From: Roseburia_C amylophila
GTDB taxonomy: Bacteria > Bacillota > Clostridia > Lachnospirales > Lachnospiraceae
Reading direction: 5' to 3'
Assembly: GCF_025567465.1 (NCBI RefSeq)
Contig: NZ_JAOQKI010000006.1
Coordinates: forward strand, 1-64,000
DNA length: 64,000 bases
Below, in pieces: positions 34,290 through 43,595 of this stretch (position 1 is its first letter; the number at the start of each line of letters is the position of its first letter). The notes under the pieces are model-generated. The model was not told the origin of the DNA. It did no database searches and saw only the letters and a program-made list of their open reading frames with translations. The position numbers and the translations under genes were made by a program.

Positions 34290-34871
34290 TTATAGTCCAT
34301 ACTTACTCTTTCTATTTAATGAATACCCCATTATTGCTCCTATGACTCCGCCCATAATATGTGCCATATTCGAAATATTATCCTGCATGCTAATTCCTTC
34401 GTATATCTGCTGCCCTATAAAAATAGCTGCTACCAAGAGAAATGTTAGTGGAATTTCACCCTCTCTGAATCCTGTAAACGATGCAAGAACAATAAACGCA
34501 AATACCACTCCGCTCGCTCCACACAATCCAATATTCACAAAGAAAATGTAATTTACCACCCCGGTAACTAACGCAGTAATTCCAATAACTTCTATCAGTT
34601 CTTTTGAACCATGCTTTTCCTCAAGCATTGGTCCAAGAAGTAAAAGATATGATGCATTTCCAATAAAATGTGTCCATCCTTCATGACCAAATACATGTGT
34701 TACAAACCTTATATATGTCATTGGCTTCATCAACGATGAATGATATGTCATAAAAATTATTTTTGTAATTCTTCCATTCGAAAGAACTCCTAGTAATGTT
34801 GCAATAAAACAAATCATTGTAAAACTTAACGTCACTGGTGAATTAAATGTAATCCTTATTTTTTTTTTCAA
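34290..34871 (-). CDS. Rhomboid-family intramembrane serine protease
   Basis: 193 residues from a TTG start at 34871, with AGGG 9 bases upstream. Six hydrophobic segments. GWTHFIGN is the L1/TM2 motif, GASGVVFA carries the catalytic serine in TM4, and NMAHIMGG the catalytic histidine in TM6. Last gene of the HXS-like operon, separated from the TelA gene by a hairpin that could lower its expression. It may cut a membrane protein of this operon. Confidence 0.9.
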   Translation of the reverse strand: MKKKIRITFNSPVTLSFTMICFIATLLGVLSNGRITKIIFMTYHSSLMKPMTYIRFVTHVFGHEGWTHFIGNASYLLLLGPMLEEKHGSKELIEVIGITALVTGVVNYIFFVNIGLCGASGVVFAFIVLASFTGFREGEIPLTFLLVAAIFIGQQIYEGISMQDNISNMAHIMGGVIGAIMGYSLNRKSKYGL

Positions 34872-34885
34872 ATTATCTCACCCTC

Positions 34886-34920
34886 TCAAAATGGGAAGAT
34901 CATCTAACTGTCTTCCCATT
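34886..34920 (-). terminator. Intra-operon terminator/attenuator before rhomboid gene
   Basis: AATGGGAAGA / TCTTCCCATT 10-bp stem followed on the minus strand by TTTTGA, between the telA and rhomboid genes. Probably partial, setting lower rhomboid output. Confidence 0.65.
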
Positions 34921-34930
34921 CTATTTCTCA

Positions 34931-36091
34931 TTATTTTCGTTTTATTCCAGTTTCAAGCATAGCCTGTTTTAAATCATCTTCTATTTTAACTAATTCCTCT
35001 TGTACCTTGGCTCGTTGTACTTCTCCCTGCTCATGAACTTTTACCACCTCATTTATTGAAGCAATCAAATCTCTATTACACTGTTTCAATGTATCAACAT
35101 CGACAATTGGTCTTTCTGATTGTTTAGCCGTCTCTATCGTTGCCAACTTTAATGTCTCCGAATTTTTCTTCAAAAGCTCATTAGTTTTATCTGCCAATGT
35201 TCCCTGTGCGGCCAACGCTCTACTGGTATGCTCTATTCCCAAAGAAAGTACTAATTGATTTCTCCAAAGAGGTATTGTATTTGCTAATGATGACTGTAAT
35301 TTATCCATCATTTCGCGATCATTATTTTGGAGCATCCGAACTTGCGGAGCAGATTGAATGGAAATGACTCTTGTAATTTCCAAATCAGATAATTTTTTTT
35401 CAAATCTATGGCATAAATCTTCATAGTCCCGATATGCCTGAACATCTTCTTGCTTATCACTATTTTCCGCAATATCTTTTAACTGTTTAAGCTTTGTTGT
35501 TTTTGCATGATCCAACGCCTTTTTTCCTGCAATAATATACATTGTCAATTCTTTATAATACTGTACATTTAACTCATACATTTGTTGATACATCGAAATA
35601 TCCTGCCCCAGAATATCTCTATGCTTTATCAAATCTTTTTCAATTCTATCAACATTACTCTCAGCTTTTGCATAATTAGCTCTTATAGAACCAATACCTC
35701 TTTTAGCTTTTTGAAATATTCCTAGAATACCCTTCTTTTCTGATTCTGTTGTTGCATCTAGAGCTATCGTTAACTCTTTTAACGAATCGCCAATTTCTCC
35801 TAAATCATATGTTTTTACTTTTTTTAATATTGTAGTAGAAAAATCAGATATATTTGTTTGCGCTTTTATTCCATAATTTATAATCTGATTCACATTTTCA
35901 ATATTAATTTCACTTACCAATTGATCTACCATTGTTCTTTCTTCTTCGGAAAGCATACTTTCATTAATGGTTCCAACCGAGTAATTTGTTACACCATTCT
36001 CAGTTATATTTTTCATTGTAGGAATATGATTCATTTCCCCTCTAATTACTTTATCTGACTCTAATGTTAAATCTACCTTTTCTTCTTCCAT
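34931..36091 (-). CDS. TelA-like protein 1 (toxic anion resistance family)
   Basis: 386 residues from the ATG at 36091, where GGAGG lies 8 bases ahead (GTG 36109 is the alternative). Long alpha-helical TelA/KlaA fold; the core signature is NTIPLWRNQLVLSLGIEHTSRALAAQ near residue 290, with QSAPQVRMLQNNDREM before it. TelA proteins link to tellurite resistance and, in Firmicutes, are paired with XpaC-type membrane proteins. It is second to last in the operon. Confidence 0.9.
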   Translation of the reverse strand: MEEEKVDLTLESDKVIRGEMNHIPTMKNITENGVTNYSVGTINESMLSEEERTMVDQLVSEINIENVNQIINYGIKAQTNISDFSTTILKKVKTYDLGEIGDSLKELTIALDATTESEKKGILGIFQKAKRGIGSIRANYAKAESNVDRIEKDLIKHRDILGQDISMYQQMYELNVQYYKELTMYIIAGKKALDHAKTTKLKQLKDIAENSDKQEDVQAYRDYEDLCHRFEKKLSDLEITRVISIQSAPQVRMLQNNDREMMDKLQSSLANTIPLWRNQLVLSLGIEHTSRALAAQGTLADKTNELLKKNSETLKLATIETAKQSERPIVDVDTLKQCNRDLIASINEVVKVHEQGEVQRAKVQEELVKIEDDLKQAMLETGIKRK

Positions 36092-36113
36092 AGTGAAATC
36101 CTCCATCACAATA

Positions 36114-36992
36114 TTATCCTAATAAATTACTAAATTCCAACCTGATATCATCATTATTTTTTTCAACAGAATCAATCTCGTCAATCACTTTTTTTAGTGA
36201 TTCATTTGTTTGCAACAACTTTTCGACACTAACTTCTTTATTGTTCTTATCCGCTTTACTTCTACTAACCAAGCTCTGTGTTATTTCTGCCAATTTACTT
36301 TGAATCATCATATTACGACTCATCCGCTCTATTCCTAACAAAATAGAAATTTGATTTCTCCATATAGGTATAGTTCCAGATACCGCCCCCAAAATCTTAT
36401 CTACCAGTTTAGTATTATTTTCTAACATAAGTTCCATTTGTGCTTGACATTGCAGAGCAACCGTATGTGATATTTCTAAATCCTGTATCTTTTTTTCAAG
36501 TCTTTCGTACCAATTCTCTGTTTCTTTTGAATCGCATACGTTTGATTGTTGGTTTATCACTTTCTTGCCATATAAAATTGTATTTTCCAAATTTGATAAT
36601 ACATCTACTATATTTTTACTTAGTTCTTCATATAGCTTTAACTCTTTCACTATTTGGGCTTCTTGCAATTTTAACGCAATTTCCATTTTATCAATACTAA
36701 CAAGTATCTCACCGTATTTTTTTATTAGTAAACTTCTTTTTTTATCTGTTTTTCCAATTGAAAAAAAAGTATTTTTCCTAATTAGCCCTTGAAAATCATC
36801 CATTTTCTTCAAAATATCATGAATAAGATATTCCACATCACCATTTTCATTAAACAACTGACATGAAATTAATTTAGAAAAATCACGTAATTGTTGCTGT
36901 GCAGTACAGCCAAATAGTAATATACTGTCCTGATTTCCCACTTGTAACTCACTCTCGGATACCAGACAATAACCATTATATTGCTTTTGCAA
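36114..36992 (-). CDS. TelA-like protein 2 (divergent paralogue)
   Basis: 292 residues from a TTG at 36992 (AGGAG 8 bases ahead; a GTG at 37001 overlaps the ribosome site). Shares the TelA signature GTIPIWRNQISILLGIERMSRNM but is about 95 residues shorter and weakly related elsewhere. Highly helical, no membrane segment. Two unlike TelA copies side by side suggest a hetero-oligomer. Confidence 0.82.
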   Translation of the reverse strand: MQKQYNGYCLVSESELQVGNQDSILLFGCTAQQQLRDFSKLISCQLFNENGDVEYLIHDILKKMDDFQGLIRKNTFFSIGKTDKKRSLLIKKYGEILVSIDKMEIALKLQEAQIVKELKLYEELSKNIVDVLSNLENTILYGKKVINQQSNVCDSKETENWYERLEKKIQDLEISHTVALQCQAQMELMLENNTKLVDKILGAVSGTIPIWRNQISILLGIERMSRNMMIQSKLAEITQSLVSRSKADKNNKEVSVEKLLQTNESLKKVIDEIDSVEKNNDDIRLEFSNLLG

Positions 36993-37014
36993 ATGCCCCA
37001 CTCCTTTAAGAATC

Positions 37015-38121
37015 TTATTCTATAAGTCCATCTTGTTTCATAAGAATTTCCATTGCCGAGATATCCGTTGCTATATCTAATTCTTTTTCTTGATAAAATT
37101 TATCCAATATTCCTTCAAAAGAATCTATAATTTTATCAATAGATTCCTCTATGTCTTTCTTTACTTTTTGCAAAGTTTTACCCTTCACTTGTTTTTCATC
37201 AATTTCTATATAAGCTTCCAGCAACTTTTCTGTAGTTGGTAAATAGTAATTCATAAACATTCCCAATTTGTCTGCATGTTGTGGATTTATATCTACTTCA
37301 TGGAATATCATTGAAACTACACTTTCCATTCTGTCAAGCTTTTGAGAAATAATTTTATCCTTAATAATGTCATTGCTCTCATGAATTTTTTCTACATATC
37401 GTTGTCCCTGATTCAAAATTTCTTGCATTTCCCTAGTACGTTCTTCCATCCTCAACCGCTCCTCCATCTGCTTTCTATAATACCGATCATATACAGCTTG
37501 CTTATCTTTATATTCATTATATACTTCATTTGAAATAATAAAAATCAAGTCGTCGCAGCACAGATGCCCTTGTGGTATAAGTTTTAATCTTATTGCCCTT
37601 TTTAAATCCTTTATTACTTTTTCAGGATTTACCTTTGAATACGCAGCTAAATCATCAATTATTTCTATATTTTTAAATCGGAGATTCTTTATATATGTAT
37701 CATAACGCTTATTAAAACGCATTTGAATAATCATATTTGCAATAACTATAATATTAAAAATGATAATTGCTAATATTATTATAATTCCTGCAATTGCAGT
37801 TACATTATATATGTCAGAATATATTAATGTTCTGATTAAAATTGGAAGAAACCATATAAATCCCATAAGAAAAATAGTACATACTATAATACTCCATCCA
37901 CATATTGATGAACTACCAACTTCAAAAATGAACTTTTCTCTACTAATCCCTATATTAGGTAACCTGCCTAGTTGTTCTGTCACTCCAGAAAAAGAACCTT
38001 TTTCAACACCATCCCTAACAATATCATTTACTTCCTTTGCCTCTTGCAAGCATTCATCTTTGCTACTATCCTCTTGTTCTTCTGATTTTTCTTCTGAAAA
38101 GAATTTATTCATTATTTCCAT
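37015..38121 (-). CDS. XpaC-like membrane protein
   Basis: 368 residues, AGGAG 8 bases before the ATG. An acidic N-terminus, two long hydrophobic segments (about 75-100 and 105-135), then a cytosolic helical region with a charged stretch (RKQMEERLRMEERTREMQEIL) and the XpaC signature GMFMNYYLPTTEKLLEAYIE near residue 285. XpaC ('5-bromo-4-chloroindolyl phosphate hydrolysis') proteins typically stand next to TelA genes, as here. Confidence 0.87.
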   Translation of the reverse strand: MEIMNKFFSEEKSEEQEDSSKDECLQEAKEVNDIVRDGVEKGSFSGVTEQLGRLPNIGISREKFIFEVGSSSICGWSIIVCTIFLMGFIWFLPILIRTLIYSDIYNVTAIAGIIIILAIIIFNIIVIANMIIQMRFNKRYDTYIKNLRFKNIEIIDDLAAYSKVNPEKVIKDLKRAIRLKLIPQGHLCCDDLIFIISNEVYNEYKDKQAVYDRYYRKQMEERLRMEERTREMQEILNQGQRYVEKIHESNDIIKDKIISQKLDRMESVVSMIFHEVDINPQHADKLGMFMNYYLPTTEKLLEAYIEIDEKQVKGKTLQKVKKDIEESIDKIIDSFEGILDKFYQEKELDIATDISAMEILMKQDGLIE

Positions 38122-38141
38122 TAAGTTCTCTCCTAACTAAA

Positions 38142-38720
38142 TCACTCAATTTTTTCAGTTGCTGACGGTTGATGTAATTTTCCTGCATCAATTTTCGTTC
38201 CTATACTTGATGCCGGCACCGCTAATGATGGCATAATGCTTGATGTTGGAGTACCATTTGGTAATTCAATATTTTGATTTACATCTGGTAACTTAAATGT
38301 ATCTGCTGTTGCTGTCACTGCTGGTGTTTGAATAGCCGGCACAGAAGATGCGGCTGGTGCACTATATGTAACATCTCCCTCCGAACTATATGATGAATTC
38401 GAATGGGATGATGTATTTGAATGTGATGTATGACTAGCGTGGCTTGAATGAGTATTTGAATGCGATGTATGGCTTGAATGACTCTCATGACTACTATGAC
38501 TGCCATGTCCTCCAGAACCTGATCTGTGCGAACTATGTGAACTATGTGAACTATGTGATCTATGACCCGCAAACACATCCATAGCCATTAAACTTCCTAA
38601 TACCACAATCATTGTTCCTAATACCAGCAGTTTTCTACCTGGAATATTTCCTTCCTCATCCTCTATTAAATTTTCTATACCCTTTTGAAACCTTGGAAAT
38701 AACTCATCTTTTTTATTCAT
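38142..38720 (-). CDS. His-Xaa-Ser repeat precursor protein (HxsA-like)
   Basis: 192 residues. Residues 1-30 are polar, 31-50 a hydrophobic segment, then a His/Ser-rich stretch 53-107 with 16 histidines mostly three residues apart. It opens HRSHSSHSSHSSH, exactly the H-R-S-H-S-S-H-x-S-H-S-S-H pattern that defines HxsA. The C-terminal 75 residues are Ala/Pro/Ser/Thr-rich; the peptidoglycan-binding domain of classical HxsA is missing. The leader NLIEDEEG-NIPGRK before the hydrophobic segment recalls Flp-type prepilin leaders. Two radical-SAM maturases and HxsD homologues are in the same operon, so His/Ser residues are probably modified. Confidence 0.85.
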   Translation of the reverse strand: MNKKDELFPRFQKGIENLIEDEEGNIPGRKLLVLGTMIVVLGSLMAMDVFAGHRSHSSHSSHSSHRSGSGGHGSHSSHESHSSHTSHSNTHSSHASHTSHSNTSSHSNSSYSSEGDVTYSAPAASSVPAIQTPAVTATADTFKLPDVNQNIELPNGTPTSSIMPSLAVPASSIGTKIDAGKLHQPSATEKIE

Positions 38721-40077
38721 ATATTTTCACACACTTTCCATTCGACCAATCTGTTTGATAATAAGTTGACGAATCTGTATAATACTGACATTCTCCGCTT
38801 GGTTTGCCATCCTCAAATGACCCAGCAAGTTTATATCCACTCTCATTTGTGGGATAAAAATATGTTCCACTCCCATTCATTTGATCCTCTGACCATTTAC
38901 CTTCATACGAAGCGCCACTTATCCATGTATATGTCCCTTGGCCTGATTTTTGTCCATTTAAAACATTTCCATCATACTGGTCGCCATTACTATATTTAAT
39001 TTGCGCTTGTCCAGACAGTTCTCCATCACTCATAGCACCACTATAGGCAGTTCCACTAACTAAAGACATTTCAACTGCAGTTGGTTCTCCTTCAGTTATT
39101 GTAAATGTATAACTCCCAAAATCATTTTCAACATGATAGCTTCCATCCGTAAATGTATTTTTATCAAATGTTCCACTTGCATAACTTCCATCAGAATAGG
39201 TATATGTTCCAGACCCACTCATCTGATCATCCATCCACTCTCCATCATATTTATCCCCAGATGCCCATATATATACACCTTGTCCACTCCTATATCCATC
39301 GGAAAAGGCGCCTTCATAGGTATCTCCACTAACAAATGTCATTGTCCCCGACCCTGTTAGTCCTTCAATATCACATGTACCTAAATATGTAGACCCATCT
39401 GCATATTCTATCGACGCTATATCTATATTACCCGATTTATAAGTTAACGTATACTTTCCTGTACTATTTTCAAATGTGCAAGTACCATCTTGAAATGCAT
39501 TATTATTAAATGTTCCAACATAAACAATTCCATCCGGTGTTGTATATGTTCCTTGCCCACACATCTGATCATTTTTCCACTCCCCTTGATAAACAACCCC
39601 ATCATTCCAGTAAAAAGTTCCCTCCCCACTTTTTTGCGATGCCGAAAACTCCCCCTGATATGTACCTTCACTTGGGACTTTAAGCGTTCCATTTCCATTT
39701 AACTGATTTTGTTTCCAATCCCCTATATACTCTGTCCCTGTTTTAAATGAAAATTGCCCTTGTCCAGAGAAATATCCAAAATCAGTTGCACCAGTATATA
39801 TCCCTTCTGTTAATTGAATTTGTCCTGCTGAACGCATCGCATATTCTCTTACTACTCTCTTTTGTAAATCCTCAGAATTTATTTTTTGACCTAAACTAGC
39901 AATTACTATTCCCTCAATAACAATTAACAGCCCAAACCCCCATCCTGCTAGTTTTCTTCTTTTTTTAATTGCCTTTTCATATTCTTCTTCCGGGGTCACT
40001 ATATCTTCTACTGCTTTATCTATTTCCAATTCCTTAACATCTTCTTGTGGTTCATTTACCTCTTTCAAACTTATCAC
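38713..40077 (-). CDS. Membrane-anchored MORN-repeat protein
   Basis: 454 residues with GTG at 40077; a TTG at 40068 with GAGG 8 bases ahead is equally likely. An acidic cytosolic N-terminus, one membrane helix (GWGFGLLIVIEGIVIASLG, about 46-64), then about 13 MORN-type repeats (for example YIGDWKQNQLNGNGTL, YQGEWKNDQMCGQGTY) to the end. MORN repeats form elongated beta-scaffolds binding proteins or lipids. The large domain lies outside the cell by charge distribution. Overlaps the HxsA-like gene by 8 bases. Confidence 0.88.
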   Translation of the reverse strand: MISLKEVNEPQEDVKELEIDKAVEDIVTPEEEYEKAIKKRRKLAGWGFGLLIVIEGIVIASLGQKINSEDLQKRVVREYAMRSAGQIQLTEGIYTGATDFGYFSGQGQFSFKTGTEYIGDWKQNQLNGNGTLKVPSEGTYQGEFSASQKSGEGTFYWNDGVVYQGEWKNDQMCGQGTYTTPDGIVYVGTFNNNAFQDGTCTFENSTGKYTLTYKSGNIDIASIEYADGSTYLGTCDIEGLTGSGTMTFVSGDTYEGAFSDGYRSGQGVYIWASGDKYDGEWMDDQMSGSGTYTYSDGSYASGTFDKNTFTDGSYHVENDFGSYTFTITEGEPTAVEMSLVSGTAYSGAMSDGELSGQAQIKYSNGDQYDGNVLNGQKSGQGTYTWISGASYEGKWSEDQMNGSGTYFYPTNESGYKLAGSFEDGKPSGECQYYTDSSTYYQTDWSNGKCVKIYE

Positions 40078-40078
40078 C

Positions 40079-41470
40079 TCAATCTCGCCATGAACTTAAT
40101 ATTCGCATTGTTTCACTATTATTTTCATAAAACTTTGAAAATAAATAATCTAATATCCCGGAATATACTCTACACTTATACCCCCTTGGTTGTTTTTCAA
40201 TTACATCACTTTCTAGAGCATAATTTACAACCGGACACGTTCCACAATATGACTGATACACACAATCACAACATGTGGGAACAGACTCTAATATACTGGA
40301 AGCACATACCGTTTTACATACACTGTTATTTATCAAATCTGTAAATGTACTCCTATATACATCTCCCAATTGAAATGTACTTTGTCCCATTTCATGTAAC
40401 ATTCTTCCTTCATCACAGGTGAAAATTTTTCCATCCGCATAATATGCTAATTGCCCCACACCTGCCCCACACGGAGAACGTAATTCCATATAGTTCATGA
40501 AATCACCTCTTATTCTCCTTAATAAAATAGTTGCATGATCTTCTTTAATAAATCTTCCTTTTTTGTTTATTTCAATCAATTCATTTAATGCCTGCCTATA
40601 AAACTCTACAAACTCCTCAGCTGTATATCCTATTTCATTCCAATGCTTTGCCGCTTTCCCCAATGGAGTTAATGGTCTTATAAAAATACTATCAAATCCA
40701 TTATCTATATATGCATGAATGATTTCCTTAGGATAATTAAGAGAATGTCTGGTAGTAGTTTCTATTGCCCCTACCTGTAAACCAGCTTTTCTTATACGAT
40801 CTACAGATTCAAGTACTTTCAGAAACGTTCCTTTTCCACCAATATATGGTCTATTACTATTATGTACCAGTTCATTTCCATCCAACGAAGTAGATATACC
40901 AAAATTATAACGTATAAAAAAATCTAATATTTCATCATCCAGTAATGTCAGATTAGTTACCACTGTATATGCTATGTCATGCTTTTCCTTATGTTCTTCG
41001 GCATACTCTACAATATGTTTTATAATTTTAAAATTAACTAACGGTTCTCCACCTTGAAACTCAAAACACAAAGATTGTTCCGGAGACTGCAAAGCAATAT
41101 CAACTGCTTTTTCAGCCATTTCTTTACCCATAATGAGATGCGAGCATTCTGTACCATTATTTGCCTGACAATACACACATCCCATATTACATACTGTCGT
41201 TACCACAAAAATATGCAATGCTGTTGCCGTATTTACATGCCCCTTTATCTCTCTCAGTAAATATTTGTTTATTGATGAATACTCAAGATTCGACTCATCA
41301 TATATCATTTTTTCATCAATAAGCTTTTTATAAAGTGCTGAGTCCTTTATAATTTGTTTCAAAATTATTTTTTGAAAATCCTCTTTGCTAACAAATACAT
41401 ATTTTCCAAAATCATTAGTCAATAAAACGCTGTTCCCAAACTGTTTAAAATTAAAATAATTTAATTTCAT
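40079..41470 (-). CDS. Radical SAM/SPASM maturase, HxsB-like
   Basis: 463 residues from the ATG at 41470, which overlaps the HxsC-like stop as ATGA and has AAGGG 7 bases ahead. The radical SAM cluster motif CNMGCVYC is near residue 95; QGGEPLVNF binds SAM. A C-terminal SPASM domain follows (CGAGVGQLAYYADGKIFTCDEG; then CCDCVYQSYCGTCP). This build, paired with a second radical SAM protein and HxsD, matches HxsB, which is thought to modify HxsA. Chemistry unknown. Confidence 0.88.
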   Translation of the reverse strand: MKLNYFNFKQFGNSVLLTNDFGKYVFVSKEDFQKIILKQIIKDSALYKKLIDEKMIYDESNLEYSSINKYLLREIKGHVNTATALHIFVVTTVCNMGCVYCQANNGTECSHLIMGKEMAEKAVDIALQSPEQSLCFEFQGGEPLVNFKIIKHIVEYAEEHKEKHDIAYTVVTNLTLLDDEILDFFIRYNFGISTSLDGNELVHNSNRPYIGGKGTFLKVLESVDRIRKAGLQVGAIETTTRHSLNYPKEIIHAYIDNGFDSIFIRPLTPLGKAAKHWNEIGYTAEEFVEFYRQALNELIEINKKGRFIKEDHATILLRRIRGDFMNYMELRSPCGAGVGQLAYYADGKIFTCDEGRMLHEMGQSTFQLGDVYRSTFTDLINNSVCKTVCASSILESVPTCCDCVYQSYCGTCPVVNYALESDVIEKQPRGYKCRVYSGILDYLFSKFYENNSETMRILSSWRD

Positions 41471-42573
41471 ATAATTGCCCTTAATTCTCCCTTTTCCATA
41501 GAAATTGTTCCAGAAAAAAGACCGCCACATGCTTTTTTCAATTTACAAGTATCACAAATTTCAGCATATCGAACCTTGTCTGGTGAAATACTCTTCTCAC
41601 ATAATGTCCAGAATTCTCTCTTAACCGTACATAATGGGAAATTATATAGTTTTACATCAATCTCATTTTCAAGTAATAACATTACTGCTTCCTCTATTTT
41701 TTTTGCTGCTTCTCTATATGTAATCCATACCTTTTCAACATTTATTCTTGCACTTCCCGTCATTTCCATTGCCATAATACTCACATAGTCTATTCCAGAA
41801 AGTTCATCACAAATCAATCTTGCAATATTACATATATCATTTTCATTCATCTTACTAACAACTATACGTAACTCAATATGTATTCCAGCCTTCAATAAAT
41901 TTTTAATTCCTCTAATTGTCTGTTCAAAACTACCTCTTGTCTGAGTTATAGAATCATGAATTTTTTCCCTCGAACCATGAATTGGAATTGCTACAATACT
42001 ACTTGCAGGCACTGTTTCAACAAATCTTTGAACATAAGACTCTAGTGCAAAAATTCTACCATTGGTAAGGAACAAAAATTCTGTATATTCAAATTTATCT
42101 CTTAGGTATGCAATAAATCTAAATATATCTTTTCCTATCATAAATGGTTCCCCACCTGTAATCGTAAGATGTGGCGTATCCGTAGGTATATGTTTTGCTA
42201 TCTCTATCAATGTATCAACACTTGTACTTCCACCTTTCTGTCTAGAAGCATCTGGAGATGGACACATGATGCAGTTAGAATTACATTTAGCTGTCACAAA
42301 AAAATAATTATCCACTGAACTATCATCATAATATTCCGAAAACCTTCCATTTTCCCACAGCTCGTATACATCATAATTATGAGCATTCTGCAACTTATCG
42401 ATTATTTTCTTGTCTTCAGAAATAACCATATTCTCAGGATAAATGCGTATATCATTATCCGTAATAAATACGAAATCTATATCTTCTTTTAACAACTCTT
42501 CCTTTGTTGATTGATCTAAAGCCAAAGATACAATCCTATATTTTCCATTGTATTTTTCAAGCTTACCAATCAT
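41467..42573 (-). CDS. Radical SAM protein, HxsC-like
   Basis: 368 residues. CNSNCIMCPSPD near residue 98 is the CxxxCxxC cluster site and TITGGEPFMIG the SAM-binding motif. The C-terminus carries CDTCKLKKACGG, a short auxiliary cysteine set. The N-terminal about 90 residues are the extra domain of HxsC. It overlaps both neighbours as ATGA, so A24 peptidase, HxsC and HxsB are made in tight proportion. Confidence 0.87.
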   Translation of the reverse strand: MIGKLEKYNGKYRIVSLALDQSTKEELLKEDIDFVFITDNDIRIYPENMVISEDKKIIDKLQNAHNYDVYELWENGRFSEYYDDSSVDNYFFVTAKCNSNCIMCPSPDASRQKGGSTSVDTLIEIAKHIPTDTPHLTITGGEPFMIGKDIFRFIAYLRDKFEYTEFLFLTNGRIFALESYVQRFVETVPASSIVAIPIHGSREKIHDSITQTRGSFEQTIRGIKNLLKAGIHIELRIVVSKMNENDICNIARLICDELSGIDYVSIMAMEMTGSARINVEKVWITYREAAKKIEEAVMLLLENEIDVKLYNFPLCTVKREFWTLCEKSISPDKVRYAEICDTCKLKKACGGLFSGTISMEKGELRAII

Positions 42574-43595
42574 CTAACCACTCTCCATATAATAAAATAA
42601 CTTAAAAATCCACCAAATATAAAAATTGCAAATGGAATTTTACGTACTACTGTTACACTCACAATATTTCTACTACCAGCCCATCTTCCAATGCTTGCTA
42701 TCTGTTCTTCTGTCAGCCTGCTTTTCAAATCCTCCGAAGATACTGGTGGTAAGCCTCGAACTCTTGAATTCTGCATAATCATTGAAGAAACGCTCGATAA
42801 AATCATTCCTTTTTTTAAATCAGTTATCTGCACTTCATCATAAAGACTTGTTCTTATCATCATTTGACACAACAGTAATATCATTACTAAAATATAATTT
42901 TCCAGATTAAAAGAAAATGGTATATAACCCAACAATATTCCAACTATTATATCTATGATATAAATTCCAAATACCATTGACCATTTTTTTAGTATAGTAC
43001 TCTTTCCAATAAGCCATGCCGTCATCATACATACTATTCTAGGAATCCACTTATTAACGTATATTCCATATATTCCAATCCCCATAAATAGTAAATTAAG
43101 TGCACATATATATCCCGTAGCTGATATAAACGATTTGAAAAAAGATGCAAAATATCCTTTTACATACTCCTTAGTAATTTTTATTCTTCCTTTTACCACA
43201 GCATATATTGAAAATCCTAACAAATAAAAATATCCATATAAGATTGCTATACATAATGCAAAATACAAGGTCATCTCCACTTTTCCATATACCAAATAGT
43301 AATTTGCTGGGTATAACATTGCCATTACTATAGTTAATTTGCAATCCCCACCTGCAAATGAATGTGTATAAAATAAAATCATACCTATAAAAGTTATAAT
43401 TCCCAAATTCATCACAAATAGCCATAGCAAATCTCTAGCAAAATATCCATAATAAATTATCTCCAATACTATCGCAATCATAGCAAAAAACAATAATGTT
43501 TTGTTATAAATATATCCATCTTTTACATCTGATATTGAGACAATTATTCCCAAAGATATTAATGCAACCATAAATAAACATTCTATAATAATCAT
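42570..43595 (-). CDS. A24-family prepilin-type peptidase with extra C-terminal domain
   Basis: 341 residues. About eight hydrophobic segments. The catalytic aspartates of type IV prepilin peptidases are Asp23 in ISDVKDGYIYN and Asp84 in AGGDCKL (GxGD). After the membrane part come about 75 soluble residues (TDLKKGMILSSVSSM...EEQIASIGRWAGSRN) and a last membrane helix. No N-terminal methylase domain. Known HXS loci as I recall them lack such a peptidase. The likely substrate is the HxsA-like protein of the same operon. Confidence 0.85.
   Translation of the reverse strand: MIIIECLFMVALISLGIIVSISDVKDGYIYNKTLLFFAMIAIVLEIIYYGYFARDLLWLFVMNLGIITFIGMILFYTHSFAGGDCKLTIVMAMLYPANYYLVYGKVEMTLYFALCIAILYGYFYLLGFSIYAVVKGRIKITKEYVKGYFASFFKSFISATGYICALNLLFMGIGIYGIYVNKWIPRIVCMMTAWLIGKSTILKKWSMVFGIYIIDIIVGILLGYIPFSFNLENYILVMILLLCQMMIRTSLYDEVQITDLKKGMILSSVSSMIMQNSRVRGLPPVSSEDLKSRLTEEQIASIGRWAGSRNIVSVTVVRKIPFAIFIFGGFLSYFIIWRVVR

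Noticed and set aside
34931..36091. Tellurite resistance as the operon's role
   Set aside because: TelA family membership alone does not show tellurite resistance; no other ter genes are present and the context is envelope and peptide modification.
38315..38578. 87-codon minus-strand frame rich in His/Ile
   Set aside because: Frame-shifted shadow of the His/Ser repeat gene.
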